Assembly (NCBI GenBank): GCA_937901445.1
Contig: CALDHY010000015.1
Coordinates: 1 to 45,656 of the forward strand
Direction of reading: 5' to 3'
Source of the DNA: an uncultured Selenomonadales bacterium
GTDB taxonomy: Bacteria; Bacillota; Negativicutes; Selenomonadales; Selenomonadaceae
DNA: 45,656 nt
Of this stretch, positions 33,323 through 40,797 are shown piece by piece (the first letter of the stretch is position 1; each line of letters opens with the position of its first letter). Below the pieces are notes generated by a model, which saw only the letters and a list, made by a program, of their open reading frames with translations, was not told where the DNA came from and searched no databases. Position numbers and translations under genes: made by a program.

Positions 33323-33592
33323 TTAAAAAATTTTTTCAACCGAAATTAATTTGTAAACGTTATTCTTTTCGTTGAAAGTCAGTTTTACCACGTGCTTTTC
33401 ACCCGTTCGAGTGGTTAAAGTTTGCCCTGCGATGAAAAAATAATTCGTGCCGTTGACAAGTTGCTTTCCGACATATAAAAGCGGAACATAATCCGCGCCG
33501 CAAATTCCATCTATAGCCGCGCTCCAAGCGGACGCCGCGCGCTGATTAAGTTTACAAGGTTTAAATTCTTCAAATTCAATTTGTCCGAGCAT
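33323..33592 (-). CDS. cystatin-like small protein in the head-tail cluster
   Basis: About 89 residues. GADYVPLLYVGKQLVNGTNYFFIAGQ, then a strand pair and LISVEKIF. The segment QLVNGTNYF fits the cystatin inhibitory-loop pattern QxVxG followed by TNY, and the order helix-strand-loop-strand agrees with a cystatin fold. Cystatins block papain-type cysteine peptidases. Similar small proteins occur in phage structural clusters, but their role is not established. ATG 33592 with AAGGAG eight bases upstream is preferred over ATG 33598. Confidence 0.6.
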   Translation of the reverse strand: MLGQIEFEEFKPCKLNQRAASAWSAAIDGICGADYVPLLYVGKQLVNGTNYFFIAGQTLTTRTGEKHVVKLTFNEKNNVYKLISVEKIF

Positions 33593-33594
33593 TT

Positions 33595-34038
33595 TCATTT
33601 CTCCTTTAAATATAATTCTTGCATTAAGTCAAAGTTTTCAAGTTCAAACTTATCAAATTTATCTATAAAATCGCTGAAGCTCAAAATAAAGCTGTAGGTT
33701 AAAATCCCGTCAAAAATCCTTGAATCAGTTTCGTAAATCGTAATAAACCTGTCAGCAACCGGAACGTAGCCGCAAAAAGCCGCGTCAAGTTTGTCTGAAA
33801 TGTCATATAAATCTGCGCGAGGGACTTCAGCCAATGCAGGCGAAAGTACAATTTGAATGTCGACGCGCAAATTTCGTACAATCTGCCCGAAGCCCAAATC
33901 TTTTCTTATCGGGCGAAATTGAATGTGAGCGTAACTTTCAGCCGAATCTGCCACAGGCTCTGCAGTTACAAACAAATCAGGAACTGCGCGGGTAATTATT
34001 TCTTTCAGCGATTCAAAAATTGTTCCCGTGCTTATCAT
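33595..34038 (-). CDS. tail terminator-like protein (XkdJ position)
   Basis: 147 residues. TGTIFESLKEIITRAVPDLFV, a central YAHIQFRPIRKDLGFGQIVRNLRVDIQIVLSP and YDISDKLDAAF agree with the DUF6838/XkdJ-type tail completion proteins. It lies between the gp10-like gene (4-bp overlap) and the sheath region, the usual place. Confidence 0.75.
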   Translation of the reverse strand: MISTGTIFESLKEIITRAVPDLFVTAEPVADSAESYAHIQFRPIRKDLGFGQIVRNLRVDIQIVLSPALAEVPRADLYDISDKLDAAFCGYVPVADRFITIYETDSRIFDGILTYSFILSFSDFIDKFDKFELENFDLMQELYLKEK

Positions 34039-34397
34039 TTAAAAAGCCTCGCCAAAATATTATTAGCGTCTCTAACAAAATTTTCTCGTGATTCATCGAC
34101 GGCGTCGCGCAGGAAATATTGACCCTGTACAAAGCCGCCGCCGCCGCGCGTCCGGTGCCCAAATTCAACGTGCGCGGCGTATTCGGTATTATTGAAAACT
34201 TCAACGCTGTCGCCCGCCGGTTCACTCCTTGACCAACTGCCCCGCAATTTCCCCGTATCGACGGGCGAAAATTTTTTTGCCCGCGCCAAAAGGTTTTCGG
34301 CAGTTTGCATAAGGAATAAATTTTTTTCGCGCGGGTAGTTTTGCACAATTTTTTTTAATTTGGCGCTTAATTCCTCTGTGCCGTGCCACGTTATCAT
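34035..34397 (-). CDS. HK97 gp10-like head-tail protein (XkdI)
   Basis: 120 residues. AENLLARAKKFSPVDTGKLRGSW followed by VFNNTEYAAHVEFGHRTRGGGG is the clear signature of the gp10/XkdI family, which works at the neck. It overlaps both neighbours by 4 bp. Start ATG 34397 has AGGAGG upstream. Confidence 0.92.
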   Translation of the reverse strand: MITWHGTEELSAKLKKIVQNYPREKNLFLMQTAENLLARAKKFSPVDTGKLRGSWSRSEPAGDSVEVFNNTEYAAHVEFGHRTRGGGGFVQGQYFLRDAVDESRENFVRDANNILARLFK

Positions 34398-34747
34398 TTT
34401 TGCGTCGCCTCCTTTCTGCGCCGAACTGAAAGTTCAACGTGCGTATCATATTTAAAAGCAGTTCCTGCAACGAGTTCAAATTTTTGCCCTTTGTGTACGG
34501 CTTCAATAACATCATTTTCCAAAATTTCAAATTCAGGCGAATAATTGAGCCGCAAATCTTCCGTGATTTTTTGGCTTACGTCGTCCCTGTGCGCGCTTAA
34601 TTCTTTGCCGTATTGCGCCAAATGACACGGCTTTTTTCGGTAAATCATTTCGGCGGCTTTTGCGCCCCAGCTTACATTCAGCGGGCGATAAACCGTCATT
34701 TCATCGTTGTAAAAATATTTGCGTAACAAATTTTTCAAATTCACCAC
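34394..34747 (-). CDS. XkdH-like head closure/minor head protein
   Basis: 117 residues: LRKYFYNDEMTVYRPLNVSWGA, then CHLAQYGKELSAHRDDVSQKITEDLRLNYSPEFEI. This agrees with the DUF3599/XkdH family that closes the head. A GTG start (34747) with GAGGG upstream overlaps the preceding gene. Confidence 0.8.
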   Translation of the reverse strand: MVNLKNLLRKYFYNDEMTVYRPLNVSWGAKAAEMIYRKKPCHLAQYGKELSAHRDDVSQKITEDLRLNYSPEFEILENDVIEAVHKGQKFELVAGTAFKYDTHVELSVRRRKEATQK

Positions 34748-35103
34748 GCCCTCATCCTTCTGTAAAGATTCAATTTCGGTTTCAGCGCGTCAAAGAGTTT
34801 GTTTGAACTTAACGCCGAAAAGTCCGTTTCAAAAAATTCAAACTCGGTATCGTCTTGCTTGATTTTTTTCAGGTACGGAGTTGCCGCCGCCGTTGAAGTT
34901 TCAGAGGAAAATTCCTCACTCTGCCTTGAAATTATTTCCGCAATGTCAAAAATCAGCGGCTCGGGGAATTCTTTCAAGTGGCAATAAGCCAAAACATTCG
35001 CCACGAACTTTTCAACGTAAAAATTCAGCTGATATTCATCCAAATTTTTATTCAGCCCGCGCGTCAGCATTGCTATTTTCAGTTTCGCTTCTTCAGTTTT
35101 CAT
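34741..35103 (-). CDS. head-tail connector protein
   Basis: 120 residues, helical: LNFYVEKFVANVLAYCHLKEFPEPLIFDIAEIIS resembles gp6-type connectors bound to the portal ring. The C-terminal half is Ser/Glu-rich. It lies between capsid and XkdH-like genes, the normal place for the connector. It starts 1 base from the capsid stop. Confidence 0.75.
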   Translation of the reverse strand: MKTEEAKLKIAMLTRGLNKNLDEYQLNFYVEKFVANVLAYCHLKEFPEPLIFDIAEIISRQSEEFSSETSTAAATPYLKKIKQDDTEFEFFETDFSALSSNKLFDALKPKLNLYRRMRAW

Positions 35104-35104
35104 A

Positions 35105-35992
35105 TCAGCTTTCCGGCGTCAAAAGGGCGAACGCGTCATTCTTGACCGGCAAAAAGCCCAGCCTCATCGTCGCCTTCAGTGCTATCATATCCCTTTCGGC
35201 TAAGTTCAAAGGCTGATTGTCCGCCATCGTTACCGTTGTTAAGGTTGCCTCGCGCAGGACTTCATACGTTATCTCACTGCGAATCCCGACTACCGAATAA
35301 TCCCAGTTGCCCGCAATGCACAAAGCCTTTGAAGAATCCCAGCTGCCGTTGCGTACAAATTCAATCGGCAAAGAGTACAAAGTTTCTTGGTCTACGCCCT
35401 GCACGTATAACTGATTGCCGTTGCCGTCGCGCAGTTTTCGCAGGGAATTTTTGAAGGCGATATTTGAAATGAAGCCCTGCACGTCATAGCCTTTCGCCTC
35501 GATTTTCGCCATAACGTCCGAAATATCTAAGTCAAGTTTTGCGTTGGTGCCAATTTCAACCTCCATAGAATTTGCCGCCGCCACGCTGTAAATTGAACTT
35601 GCAAACGGCGAATTCGCCCCGAAAAGGCACGCCGCGTCAATGGTTTTGTTAAACGCCGCCACTATCATCGGCTGAATCTCGCTGAAAACGTTAATCACGG
35701 TGTCTTCATTCTTTTCACGAGTTACGGGAATGATGACGGCTAATTTTTTTGCGGTAATTTCGGGGAAGGTCCATTCGGGCGTTGAAGTTTGAATTCTGCC
35801 CGCTTCATCCGTCCAATACGCGCCCACGCCGTTTTTCAATACCGAAAATTTTTTCTTGTCGCTTGTCATAACTTCCACGTTTGAAAGTCGAAGTATCGCC
35901 GAATCTTTCACCAAATTTTGAATGACGTTGTATGAAATTTCAGTCGGTACGAAGCCGACCAAATTGTCTTTTAAAAATCCTGTATCTGCCAA
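35105..35992 (-). CDS. major capsid protein, HK97 fold
   Basis: 295 residues. VPTEISYNVIQNLVKDSAIL, EAGRIQTSTPEWTFPEITAKKLAVIIPVTREKNED and FNKTIDAACLFG are standard for the phage capsid family. Further on, GFISNIAFKNSLRKLRDGNG and a final DMIALKATMRLGFLPVKNDAFALL complete it. No delta-domain is seen; the scaffold is encoded separately just upstream. The TTG start follows GGAGGTAATAAAA, the same leader used by the scaffold gene. Confidence 0.95.
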   Translation of the reverse strand: MADTGFLKDNLVGFVPTEISYNVIQNLVKDSAILRLSNVEVMTSDKKKFSVLKNGVGAYWTDEAGRIQTSTPEWTFPEITAKKLAVIIPVTREKNEDTVINVFSEIQPMIVAAFNKTIDAACLFGANSPFASSIYSVAAANSMEVEIGTNAKLDLDISDVMAKIEAKGYDVQGFISNIAFKNSLRKLRDGNGNQLYVQGVDQETLYSLPIEFVRNGSWDSSKALCIAGNWDYSVVGIRSEITYEVLREATLTTVTMADNQPLNLAERDMIALKATMRLGFLPVKNDAFALLTPES

Positions 35993-36007
35993 TTTTATTA
36001 CCTCCTG

Positions 36008-36514
36008 TTATTTTCGGCGCGCTTGATTCTGCCGGATAAGTTGCGAAAGGCTGTCAAGGGTTGCCGGTGCAGGCGCGCTGCTTGCGGCGGGCGGAGTTTT
36101 GCCCTTCAGTTTTTCGTTGACTGCCTTTTCGATTTCGGACTTGAAAACCTTTTCAAAATTTTTTATCCTTTCAAGCGTCGCCTCGTTGTCATTTGTCAAA
36201 AAGTAGCTCATAAAGTTCAGCGGAATTCCGCGCTGCTCAAGTACCTTTGACATTTCAAGTTCAATTTCTTTCAGTTTTAATTCTTTTTCCTTTGCCTCCA
36301 ATGCCGCGCGCGTACTTTCAAGTTCCGCCTCGCGCCGTTCATCGTCCGACATTTTTTGAAGGCGTTGTTCTTCTTTCTTTGCCGCTTCAAGTTGCTTTTG
36401 ATAATTCGCCTCAAATTTTGCCGCGTATTTTGAAATTGCCGCGTCTATTTTTGAATCTAATTCGTCTGTCGCTTCATTTTCGGCGGGCGTTTCATTTACT
36501 ATTGCTTCTTCCAA
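36008..36514 (-). CDS. DUF4355-type scaffold protein
   Basis: About 168 residues. The middle is a long charged coil (SKYAAKFEANYQKQLEAAKKEEQRL...REAELESTRAALEAKEKELKLKEIELEMSKVL), then GIPLNFMSYFLTNDNEATLERI and a C-terminal Pro/Ala stretch with basic end (QNQARRK). This is the usual DUF4355 scaffold plan; such proteins guide capsid assembly and leave the head. TTG 36514 is chosen because GGAGG lies 8 bases upstream. ATG 36529 overlaps that site. Confidence 0.88.
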   Translation of the reverse strand: MEEAIVNETPAENEATDELDSKIDAAISKYAAKFEANYQKQLEAAKKEEQRLQKMSDDERREAELESTRAALEAKEKELKLKEIELEMSKVLEQRGIPLNFMSYFLTNDNEATLERIKNFEKVFKSEIEKAVNEKLKGKTPPAASSAPAPATLDSLSQLIRQNQARRK

Positions 36515-36529
36515 TTTTATTACCTCCAA

Positions 36530-36753
36530 CTAAAAAAGCCCTTGACTTGCAAGAGCTATTCGCTTTTCTGCTATTTTATAAAATCCTTCGTCAAGTTCAA
36601 AGCCAATAAATTTTCTGCCGGTATTGACACAGGCTACACCGGTACTGCCGCTATTGTAGCGTCTAAAACCGTCTCCCCTTCGTTTATATAATACCAATCG
36701 TCATTGCGCGACCATAACATACAGCCCTTGTCTTTAATTGACATTTTGGACAC
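36530..36753 (-). pseudogene. chimeric remnant: immunity-type start joined to a methyltransferase 3' end
   Basis: GTG 36753 with GGAGG nine bases upstream opens a frame (SKMSIKDKGCMLWSRNDDWY) that runs into GETVLDAT. That is the start of the methyltransferase motif normally followed by MGSGSTG. A small deletion shifts the frame here, and the true continuation SGSTGVACVNTGRKFIGFELDE plus FYKIAEKRI follows in another frame to TAG 36530. This end matches the last 40 residues of the intact methyltransferase at 40123. So the first half of one small gene was fused to the end of a DNA methyltransferase, and the result is frameshifted. Confidence 0.7.
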
Positions 36754-37200
36754 TCTGTACCACCTCCAAAATTTTTTCATTGAATTTACGGCTAAATTCG
36801 CTCGGATTATCAGTTGACATATCTGCAAACACTTCAGCAATTATTTCTCTGCCGTCTTTAACGCTTCCTGCATATTACTTGTGCCTTTTGTCAGTTGCCT
36901 TAGGAAATTGGATTAACAAACTGCCGAGAGTGTCTATAAATTCGGTAACAGTTTCAGCTGAACCGTCAAATTGCTTGACACCGATAAAAGATATACCGTG
37001 CGCCGTTGCCAATTCCTTTAGCGCATTATATTCATCTTTAGTTAGAATCTTTGCCCTGTTACGAACTGCCCATTGTGGCTTATCAGTCGCTGCCATTTTC
37101 TCAAGATTCGCCCGCCGCTTTTTCCCGTCAACAACCGCTGAAATTGTACAGCGGCAACGCGGGGCTATGTACTCGTACTCTTCAAGCCCCGCTGCCGAAT
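36734..37200 (-). pseudogene. module 8: internally deleted MuF-tip metallopeptidase
   Basis: The frame EEYEYIA-PRCRCTISAVV (shortened MuF motif) continues as ILTKDEYNALKELATAHGISF, FDGSAETVTEFIDTLGSLLIQFPKATDKRHK and stops at 36875. A second frame (36862-36734) reads AGSVKDGREIIAEVFADMSTD, then PSEFSRKFNEKILEVVQ. These look like the first and last parts of one peptidase tip of the kind seen at 39123 and 44806. The central region that should contain HExxH is missing and the frame is shifted. The module cannot give an active enzyme as it stands. Confidence 0.65.
37131..37200 (-). repeat. MuF-C repeat R8 (deletion form)
   Basis: Encodes AAGLEEYEYIA joined directly to PRCRCTISAVV; the segment from ATAGPRTC to PPMH is absent. 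It overlaps the end of the EcoRI-type methyltransferase gene in another frame. Confidence 0.85.
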
Positions 37201-38043
37201 TATCAGTCGTTTGTACGTCCAACGCTTCCCAAGTTGCCCGCCTCGAATATATTTCAAAAGTTCAAACTGCGCCGGATTATATTTATCCATAAAAGTTATT
37301 GGAACTCCCATCTCGCCGAAATAATCGCAGGGAATATCAGCGGTCTTTGAAACTTCTATTGCATCGTAATTGTCATACTTCGGATATCTTTCAGGGTTTT
37401 CATAATAACTGCAAACAAGCGGTAATTCTTCATTCTGCTTTTTCAAGGGAATGTTGGTAAACCAAATAGAAGCAGAACGCGAAACGTATTCGCCTTCAAT
37501 TTTTACAATCGTACGGTCTTTATTTGCCGCTAAACCGGCATCAATATATTTCTGCGGAACGTGAAAATAAATTTCTTTACTCATTGACGTATAACCAACA
37601 AACATTTTATTTTTTTGAATCAGCGGGAAAATTTCTTTGTAAGTAATAGCGTTTTTATTTCCAAGAATGACGAAAAATTTTTGATAGTGCATAAGCTGCG
37701 CGACGAATTCACGAAAAAGGCTGAAAGGGGGATTGGTTACTACAACATCAGCCTCTTTCAAAAGTTCGATACATTCTGCAGAGCGAAAATCGCCGGTAGA
37801 CTTGTCGACGCCGGAAGGAGTAATTTTATAGCCGCTGTATAGTAATTTTTTCAAGCCGAGTTCGTCAAAGTGTTCCTTGAAATATTTGACAAAGTTGCTG
37901 GAGTTGTCATCGCAGTTGCAGTAAACGATTTTTCCACTAAAAAAAGCGCGGTAATGTTTCAACTCGCGCTCTATGTCTTCAAGCTGTGTATAAAATTCGT
38001 CAGCTTTTGCAGCCTTCGCCGCTTGTAAATTTTCAACACTCAT
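37165..38043 (-). CDS. EcoRI-type adenine-specific DNA methyltransferase
   Basis: About 292 residues. ADEFYTQLEDIERELKHY (about 14-31), VYCNCDDNSSNFVKYF (40-55), STGDFRSAECIELLKEADVVVTNPPFSLFREF with catalytic NPPF at 104-107, and DYFGEMGVPITFMDKYNPAQFELL match the M.EcoRI family. These enzymes methylate adenine at N6. The last residues (TYKRLIIRQRGLKSTST) run into MuF repeat R8, so the natural C-terminus has probably been replaced by a few residues. ATG 38043 has GGAGG five bases upstream and overlaps the preceding gene. No restriction partner is visible; it may protect phage DNA. Confidence 0.88.
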   Translation of the reverse strand: MSVENLQAAKAAKADEFYTQLEDIERELKHYRAFFSGKIVYCNCDDNSSNFVKYFKEHFDELGLKKLLYSGYKITPSGVDKSTGDFRSAECIELLKEADVVVTNPPFSLFREFVAQLMHYQKFFVILGNKNAITYKEIFPLIQKNKMFVGYTSMSKEIYFHVPQKYIDAGLAANKDRTIVKIEGEYVSRSASIWFTNIPLKKQNEELPLVCSYYENPERYPKYDNYDAIEVSKTADIPCDYFGEMGVPITFMDKYNPAQFELLKYIRGGQLGKRWTYKRLIIRQRGLKSTST

Positions 38044-38299
38044 TGCCGCCTCCGAAATATGGTAATAAATCAAAATCTGATTCTACGTACAAATCACCAT
38101 AGCAATAATCATTACAAACGCGGACTTCGCCTTTTTCGTGATAATAAATTTGAATCGAACTGCCGTCTACATCTTCAAGGAGTTTTTCTTTCTTTAAATT
38201 TGGTATGTGTCGCTCTATCGCCGCGCACTGCTTTTTAAACAAGGATTCATCAGGTTCATCATTCACGCCATAAAAGTATGGAAATTTTTTACGCACCAT
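38033..38299 (-). CDS. module 7 candidate immunity protein
   Basis: 88 residues, acidic: FPYFYGVNDEPDESLFKKQCAAIERHIPNLKKEKLLEDVDGSSIQIYYHEKGEVRVCNDY and a C-terminal DSDFDLLPYFGG. It has the size, charge and position (right behind the 38302 gene) expected for an immunity protein. ATG 38299 has GGAG five bases upstream, inside the previous gene's stop. No named family is claimed. Confidence 0.6.
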   Translation of the reverse strand: MVRKKFPYFYGVNDEPDESLFKKQCAAIERHIPNLKKEKLLEDVDGSSIQIYYHEKGEVRVCNDYCYGDLYVESDFDLLPYFGGGNEC

Positions 38300-38301
38300 A
38301 A

Positions 38302-38616
38302 TCACTCCAAATTTAATTTCTTATTAATTTTACTATTGCTTTTTACCGCCGTTTTGTAAATATCCTCTAAGGCTTGCTTATAAGTCATTCCCTTATCTTT
38401 CATTTTATGATTAAGCATTTCTTCAAAAGAATGATTCGGGTGTTTGGCGTCTAGTTCTTCACACGCTGCCTTATCTTCCATCAGCTCCCGTGCCTGAGTG
38501 CGATATTCATTTCTTAGTTCAAAGGCGCGCCGCGCTTTTTCTTCCAACGGCAAATCTTCAGGTATTTTCTCGTGTATGTGTTCATCGTGCCAAATGTACC
38601 ACTGCCTGACAGTCAC
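38302..38616 (-). CDS. module 7 effector-type domain separated from its MuF start
   Basis: About 104 residues: WYIWHDEHIHEKIPEDLPLEEKARRAFELRNEYRTQARELMEDK, then HPNHSFEEMLNHKMKDKGMTYKQALEDIYKTA and KINKKL. The text resembles helical C-terminal domains seen on MuF proteins, but function is unknown. The frame overlaps the end of the preceding MuF fragment by a few bases in a different frame, so fusion has been lost. GTG 38616 with GGA upstream is a possible start; TTG 38625 is the alternative. Confidence 0.6.
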   Translation of the reverse strand: MTVRQWYIWHDEHIHEKIPEDLPLEEKARRAFELRNEYRTQARELMEDKAACEELDAKHPNHSFEEMLNHKMKDKGMTYKQALEDIYKTAVKSNSKINKKLNLE

Positions 38617-38617
38617 A

Positions 38618-38913
38618 TTATCCAACGCGCAATTTTGTCAACTGTTGAAAATCTGCAGTTTTTATCTCGCCCTTGATATAAAATCGTTTGTATTCTTCAT
38701 AATTTACATTCGCAGGTACTTTTATATTTTTACCGCCGACTCTAGCCGCGCGTTTGCCGCTCTCAACTACAGCTGAAATTGTTGACCGGCAACGCGGGTG
38801 CATTGGCGGAGCATTTGTACCGGGACTGTATTCTGAAAGTAAAAGAAGCGAGTCCCGCGCCGCCATATTCGATACAAAGTTTAATTCGGTGCGAACTAAG
38901 CGTTCATACCCTG
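38618..38913 (-). pseudogene. module 7: MuF-C fragment with linker, effector lost from frame
   Basis: The frame from about 38913 reads YERLVRTELNFVSNMAARDSL joined directly to LLLSEYSPGTNAPPMHPRCRS, then TISAVVESGKRAARVGGKNIKV and the PANVNYEEYKRFYIKG linker, and stops at 38618. About 30 residues are deleted between DSL and LLLSEY. The last motif cysteine is Ser (CRS in place of CRC). A TGA lies just upstream, so it has no normal start other than internal codons without ribosome sites. Confidence 0.7.
38764..38909 (-). repeat. MuF-C repeat R7 (deletion form)
   Basis: Covers LVRTELNFVSNMAARDSL and the LSEYSPGTNAPPMHPRCRS segment; the middle of the motif is missing. Confidence 0.85.
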
Positions 38914-38934
38914 AAGGTCTTCATTGTAAATCAT
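38896..38934 (-). pseudogene. methyltransferase 5' remnant (12 codons)
   Basis: ATG 38934 with GAGG upstream opens MIYNEDLQGMNA and ends at TAG 38896. The intact methyltransferase at 40123 begins MIYNEDCLEGMKRLD. The remnant stops exactly where MuF repeat R7 starts, showing a junction between a methyltransferase start and a MuF fragment. Confidence 0.7.
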
Positions 38935-39130
38935 TGTGAGCCTCCTTGCCCGGATACCAACCATTAACAAAAGCTATCGTTTCCTGTAACAGCCGCCCGT
39001 CTTCACTGTATTCGTGAATATGCGCTTGACAAGCTTTATCGCGGCTGACCGGTTGCCCCTTGCTGTCTTTATAAAAAATCTTTGCATAAGCACCGCCACA
39101 GGGGGTTTTCTCATTGATAATTTCAACCAT
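38921..39130 (-). CDS. module 6 candidate immunity protein
   Basis: 69 residues: MVEIINEKTPCGGAYAKIFYKDSKGQPVS, then AHIHEYSEDGRLLQETIAFVNGWY. Beta-rich, acidic, directly overlapping the end of the module 6 peptidase. AAAGGAG lies upstream of both TTG 39136 and ATG 39130. Its stop overlaps the start of the methyltransferase remnant. Immunity role is inferred from position. Confidence 0.6.
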   Translation of the reverse strand: MVEIINEKTPCGGAYAKIFYKDSKGQPVSRDKACQAHIHEYSEDGRLLQETIAFVNGWYPGKEAHNDLQ

Positions 39131-40067
39131 TTTCAAATATCTCCTTTAACAATTTCGTTCGCGCAGGGAAAGAGTCTACAAACGCCGTGCGATTAACGAA
39201 ATATTCCGCGACGCTGTCGGCAAAATCTTCCGACGCCGAATTTTCGCTGTATTTAGTGACAGATTTTCGCCTCGATTTCAATTCATCACTTTTCATTGCA
39301 ATCAACCACGCCCCTTTTGAAGAATATCTTCCGGCGTTGCCGTCAATGAAATGTGCAATTTCGTGGCAATAAGTACGCTCCAAATAGTTTTCTTGGTGTG
39401 TCTTTTCGTAAATCCAAAAAATTATTTCTTCCCCGCTTGTCGCATAAGCGTGTTCAAAATTTTTGTACCCTTTCATTACAATCCAATATTCATCGTCAGG
39501 GTTGTAAATATCAAGAAAAGCAATCCTATTCTGCGACATTGCCCTTAACTTTGCCGGAAGTTCCTGCCAAACTCCTATTGCCATATTTGGCGTCATTGTT
39601 TGCTTATCAATATCTAAATCTTTTGGAAAGAAAAACTTTGTGCCTTCGGCTGTGGTATAAATTATGCAGTCGCGTTCAATTTTCCCGTTATAAAATTTCT
39701 CCTTAGCATAGTTTATGGTACATTCTACGCCGCCATAAATTTTTACATTTGAATTTGATTTTTGCCCAAAAGAATACTTAATTGGCGGACTTATTTTACC
39801 AACCTTAGCCTTACCGACAACCGCGCTAATGGTACAGCGGCATCTGGGATGCATAGGCGGCGCGTTTGTTCCTACTTCAAACTCTGAAAGCAGGTAAACC
39901 GTGCCGTTTAAATTTGAACAGGTGCCGCAAGTACGAGGACCTGCCGTCGCTATGTACTCGTACTCTTCAAGCCCTGCTGCCTGTAACGAATCCCGCGCCG
40001 CCATATTCGATACAAAGTTTAATTCGGTGCGGACAAGCCGCTCGGCGTTTTTGTACGATACGCCCAT
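39123..40067 (-). CDS. module 6: MuF-tip zinc metallopeptidase (orphan effector)
   Basis: The N-terminal 95 residues are MuF: NAERLVRTELNFVSNMAARDSL, EEYEYIATAGPRTCGTCSNLNGTVYLLSEFEVGTNAPPMHPRCRC with all expected cysteines. The rest has an inserted beta region (DCIIYTTAEGTKFFFPKDL) and TYCHEIAHFIDGNAGRYSS with zinc motif HEIAH, then SENSASEDFADSVAEYFVNR, where E and D are plausible third ligands. MuF homology extends upstream in frame to about 40125 (GLHRGLSVQKLSASLSKEMGV), more than in other modules. ATG 40067 has no ribosome site. It probably works after recombination with a full MuF gene or by weak internal start. Confidence 0.75.
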   Translation of the reverse strand: MGVSYKNAERLVRTELNFVSNMAARDSLQAAGLEEYEYIATAGPRTCGTCSNLNGTVYLLSEFEVGTNAPPMHPRCRCTISAVVGKAKVGKISPPIKYSFGQKSNSNVKIYGGVECTINYAKEKFYNGKIERDCIIYTTAEGTKFFFPKDLDIDKQTMTPNMAIGVWQELPAKLRAMSQNRIAFLDIYNPDDEYWIVMKGYKNFEHAYATSGEEIIFWIYEKTHQENYLERTYCHEIAHFIDGNAGRYSSKGAWLIAMKSDELKSRRKSVTKYSENSASEDFADSVAEYFVNRTAFVDSFPARTKLLKEIFENG

Positions 40068-40125
40068 TTCTTTTGAAAGAGACGCGGATAACTTTTGAAC
40101 GCTTAAGCCCCTGTGTAAGCCTCTA
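39817..40125 (-). repeat. MuF-C repeat R6 (longest copy)
   Basis: The most complete copy in the window: from the GLHRGLSVQKL helix through LVRTEL, the CGTC centre and HPRCRC to ISAVVG. It begins at the very end of the methyltransferase gene. Confidence 0.88.
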
Positions 40126-40797
40126 ATTAAAAAGCCCTCGATTATCGAGAGCCTCCTGTATTCTTCTTTCTGCTATTTTATAAAAAATTTCGTCAAGTTC
40201 GTAACCGATAAAATCTCGGTCGGTGTTTATACAAGCAATGCCGGTACTGCCGCTGCCCATAAAACAATCTAAAATCGTGTTATTTTCTTTTGAAGAATTT
40301 AAAATCATCTTTTTGCAAAGTTCAAGCGGTTTTTGACTTTGATGAAATCGGTTATTTGGCAAAACTTCAGTCGGTGTTTTTATTCGCCAAACGTCCGCCT
40401 CTGCCGCGCTGAATGTTCGGGTACCTTTGCCTTTCACGGCGAATATTATAAACTCGTGGCGCGGTCTGTACCACGCGCCCGCCTTTATCCATTCATAATC
40501 CCAAACAATCAAATTTTTAATCTGAAAAAATTCGCCGACAATCTGATACAAAAAGGGGTACGTCCGCCAATCCGTGTTTATATAGATGTGCGCGCCGTCT
40601 TTTAAAATTCGTTGCCATTGTGTGAAACATTCCCGCCAAAACGGCTTTAACATTTGAAAATCACTGAATGTCGCCTTAATTCCGTTTGAAGTTGCGCCGC
40701 AATAATACGGAGGGTCTGTGCAGATTAAATCTATCGAGCTTGTGTCCAATCTTTTCATACCTTCAAGGCAATCTTCGTTGTATATCATTTTAGCCAT
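40123..40797 (-). CDS. DNA methyltransferase (N6-adenine/N4-cytosine, beta-type order)
   Basis: About 224 residues: MIYNEDCLEGMKRLD, IDLICTDPPYYCG with catalytic DPPY at about 28-31, then FHQSQKPLELCKKMI, TILDCFMGSGSTGIACIN (SAM motif) and FIGYELDEIFYKIAERRIQEAL. DPPY before the FxGxG motif places it in the beta group. It carries no specificity domain beyond the core. ATG 40797 has GGAG six bases upstream. It overlaps the module 5 immunity gene, and its 3' end touches MuF repeat R6. Fragments of similar genes mark other module borders. Confidence 0.9.
   Translation of the reverse strand: MAKMIYNEDCLEGMKRLDTSSIDLICTDPPYYCGATSNGIKATFSDFQMLKPFWRECFTQWQRILKDGAHIYINTDWRTYPFLYQIVGEFFQIKNLIVWDYEWIKAGAWYRPRHEFIIFAVKGKGTRTFSAAEADVWRIKTPTEVLPNNRFHQSQKPLELCKKMILNSSKENNTILDCFMGSGSTGIACINTDRDFIGYELDEIFYKIAERRIQEALDNRGLFN

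Noticed and set aside
36634..36840. A 68-codon frame taken as an intact gene
   Set aside because: Its start lies in a decayed peptidase tip and its end is a frameshifted methyltransferase motif; it is a chimera of remnants.
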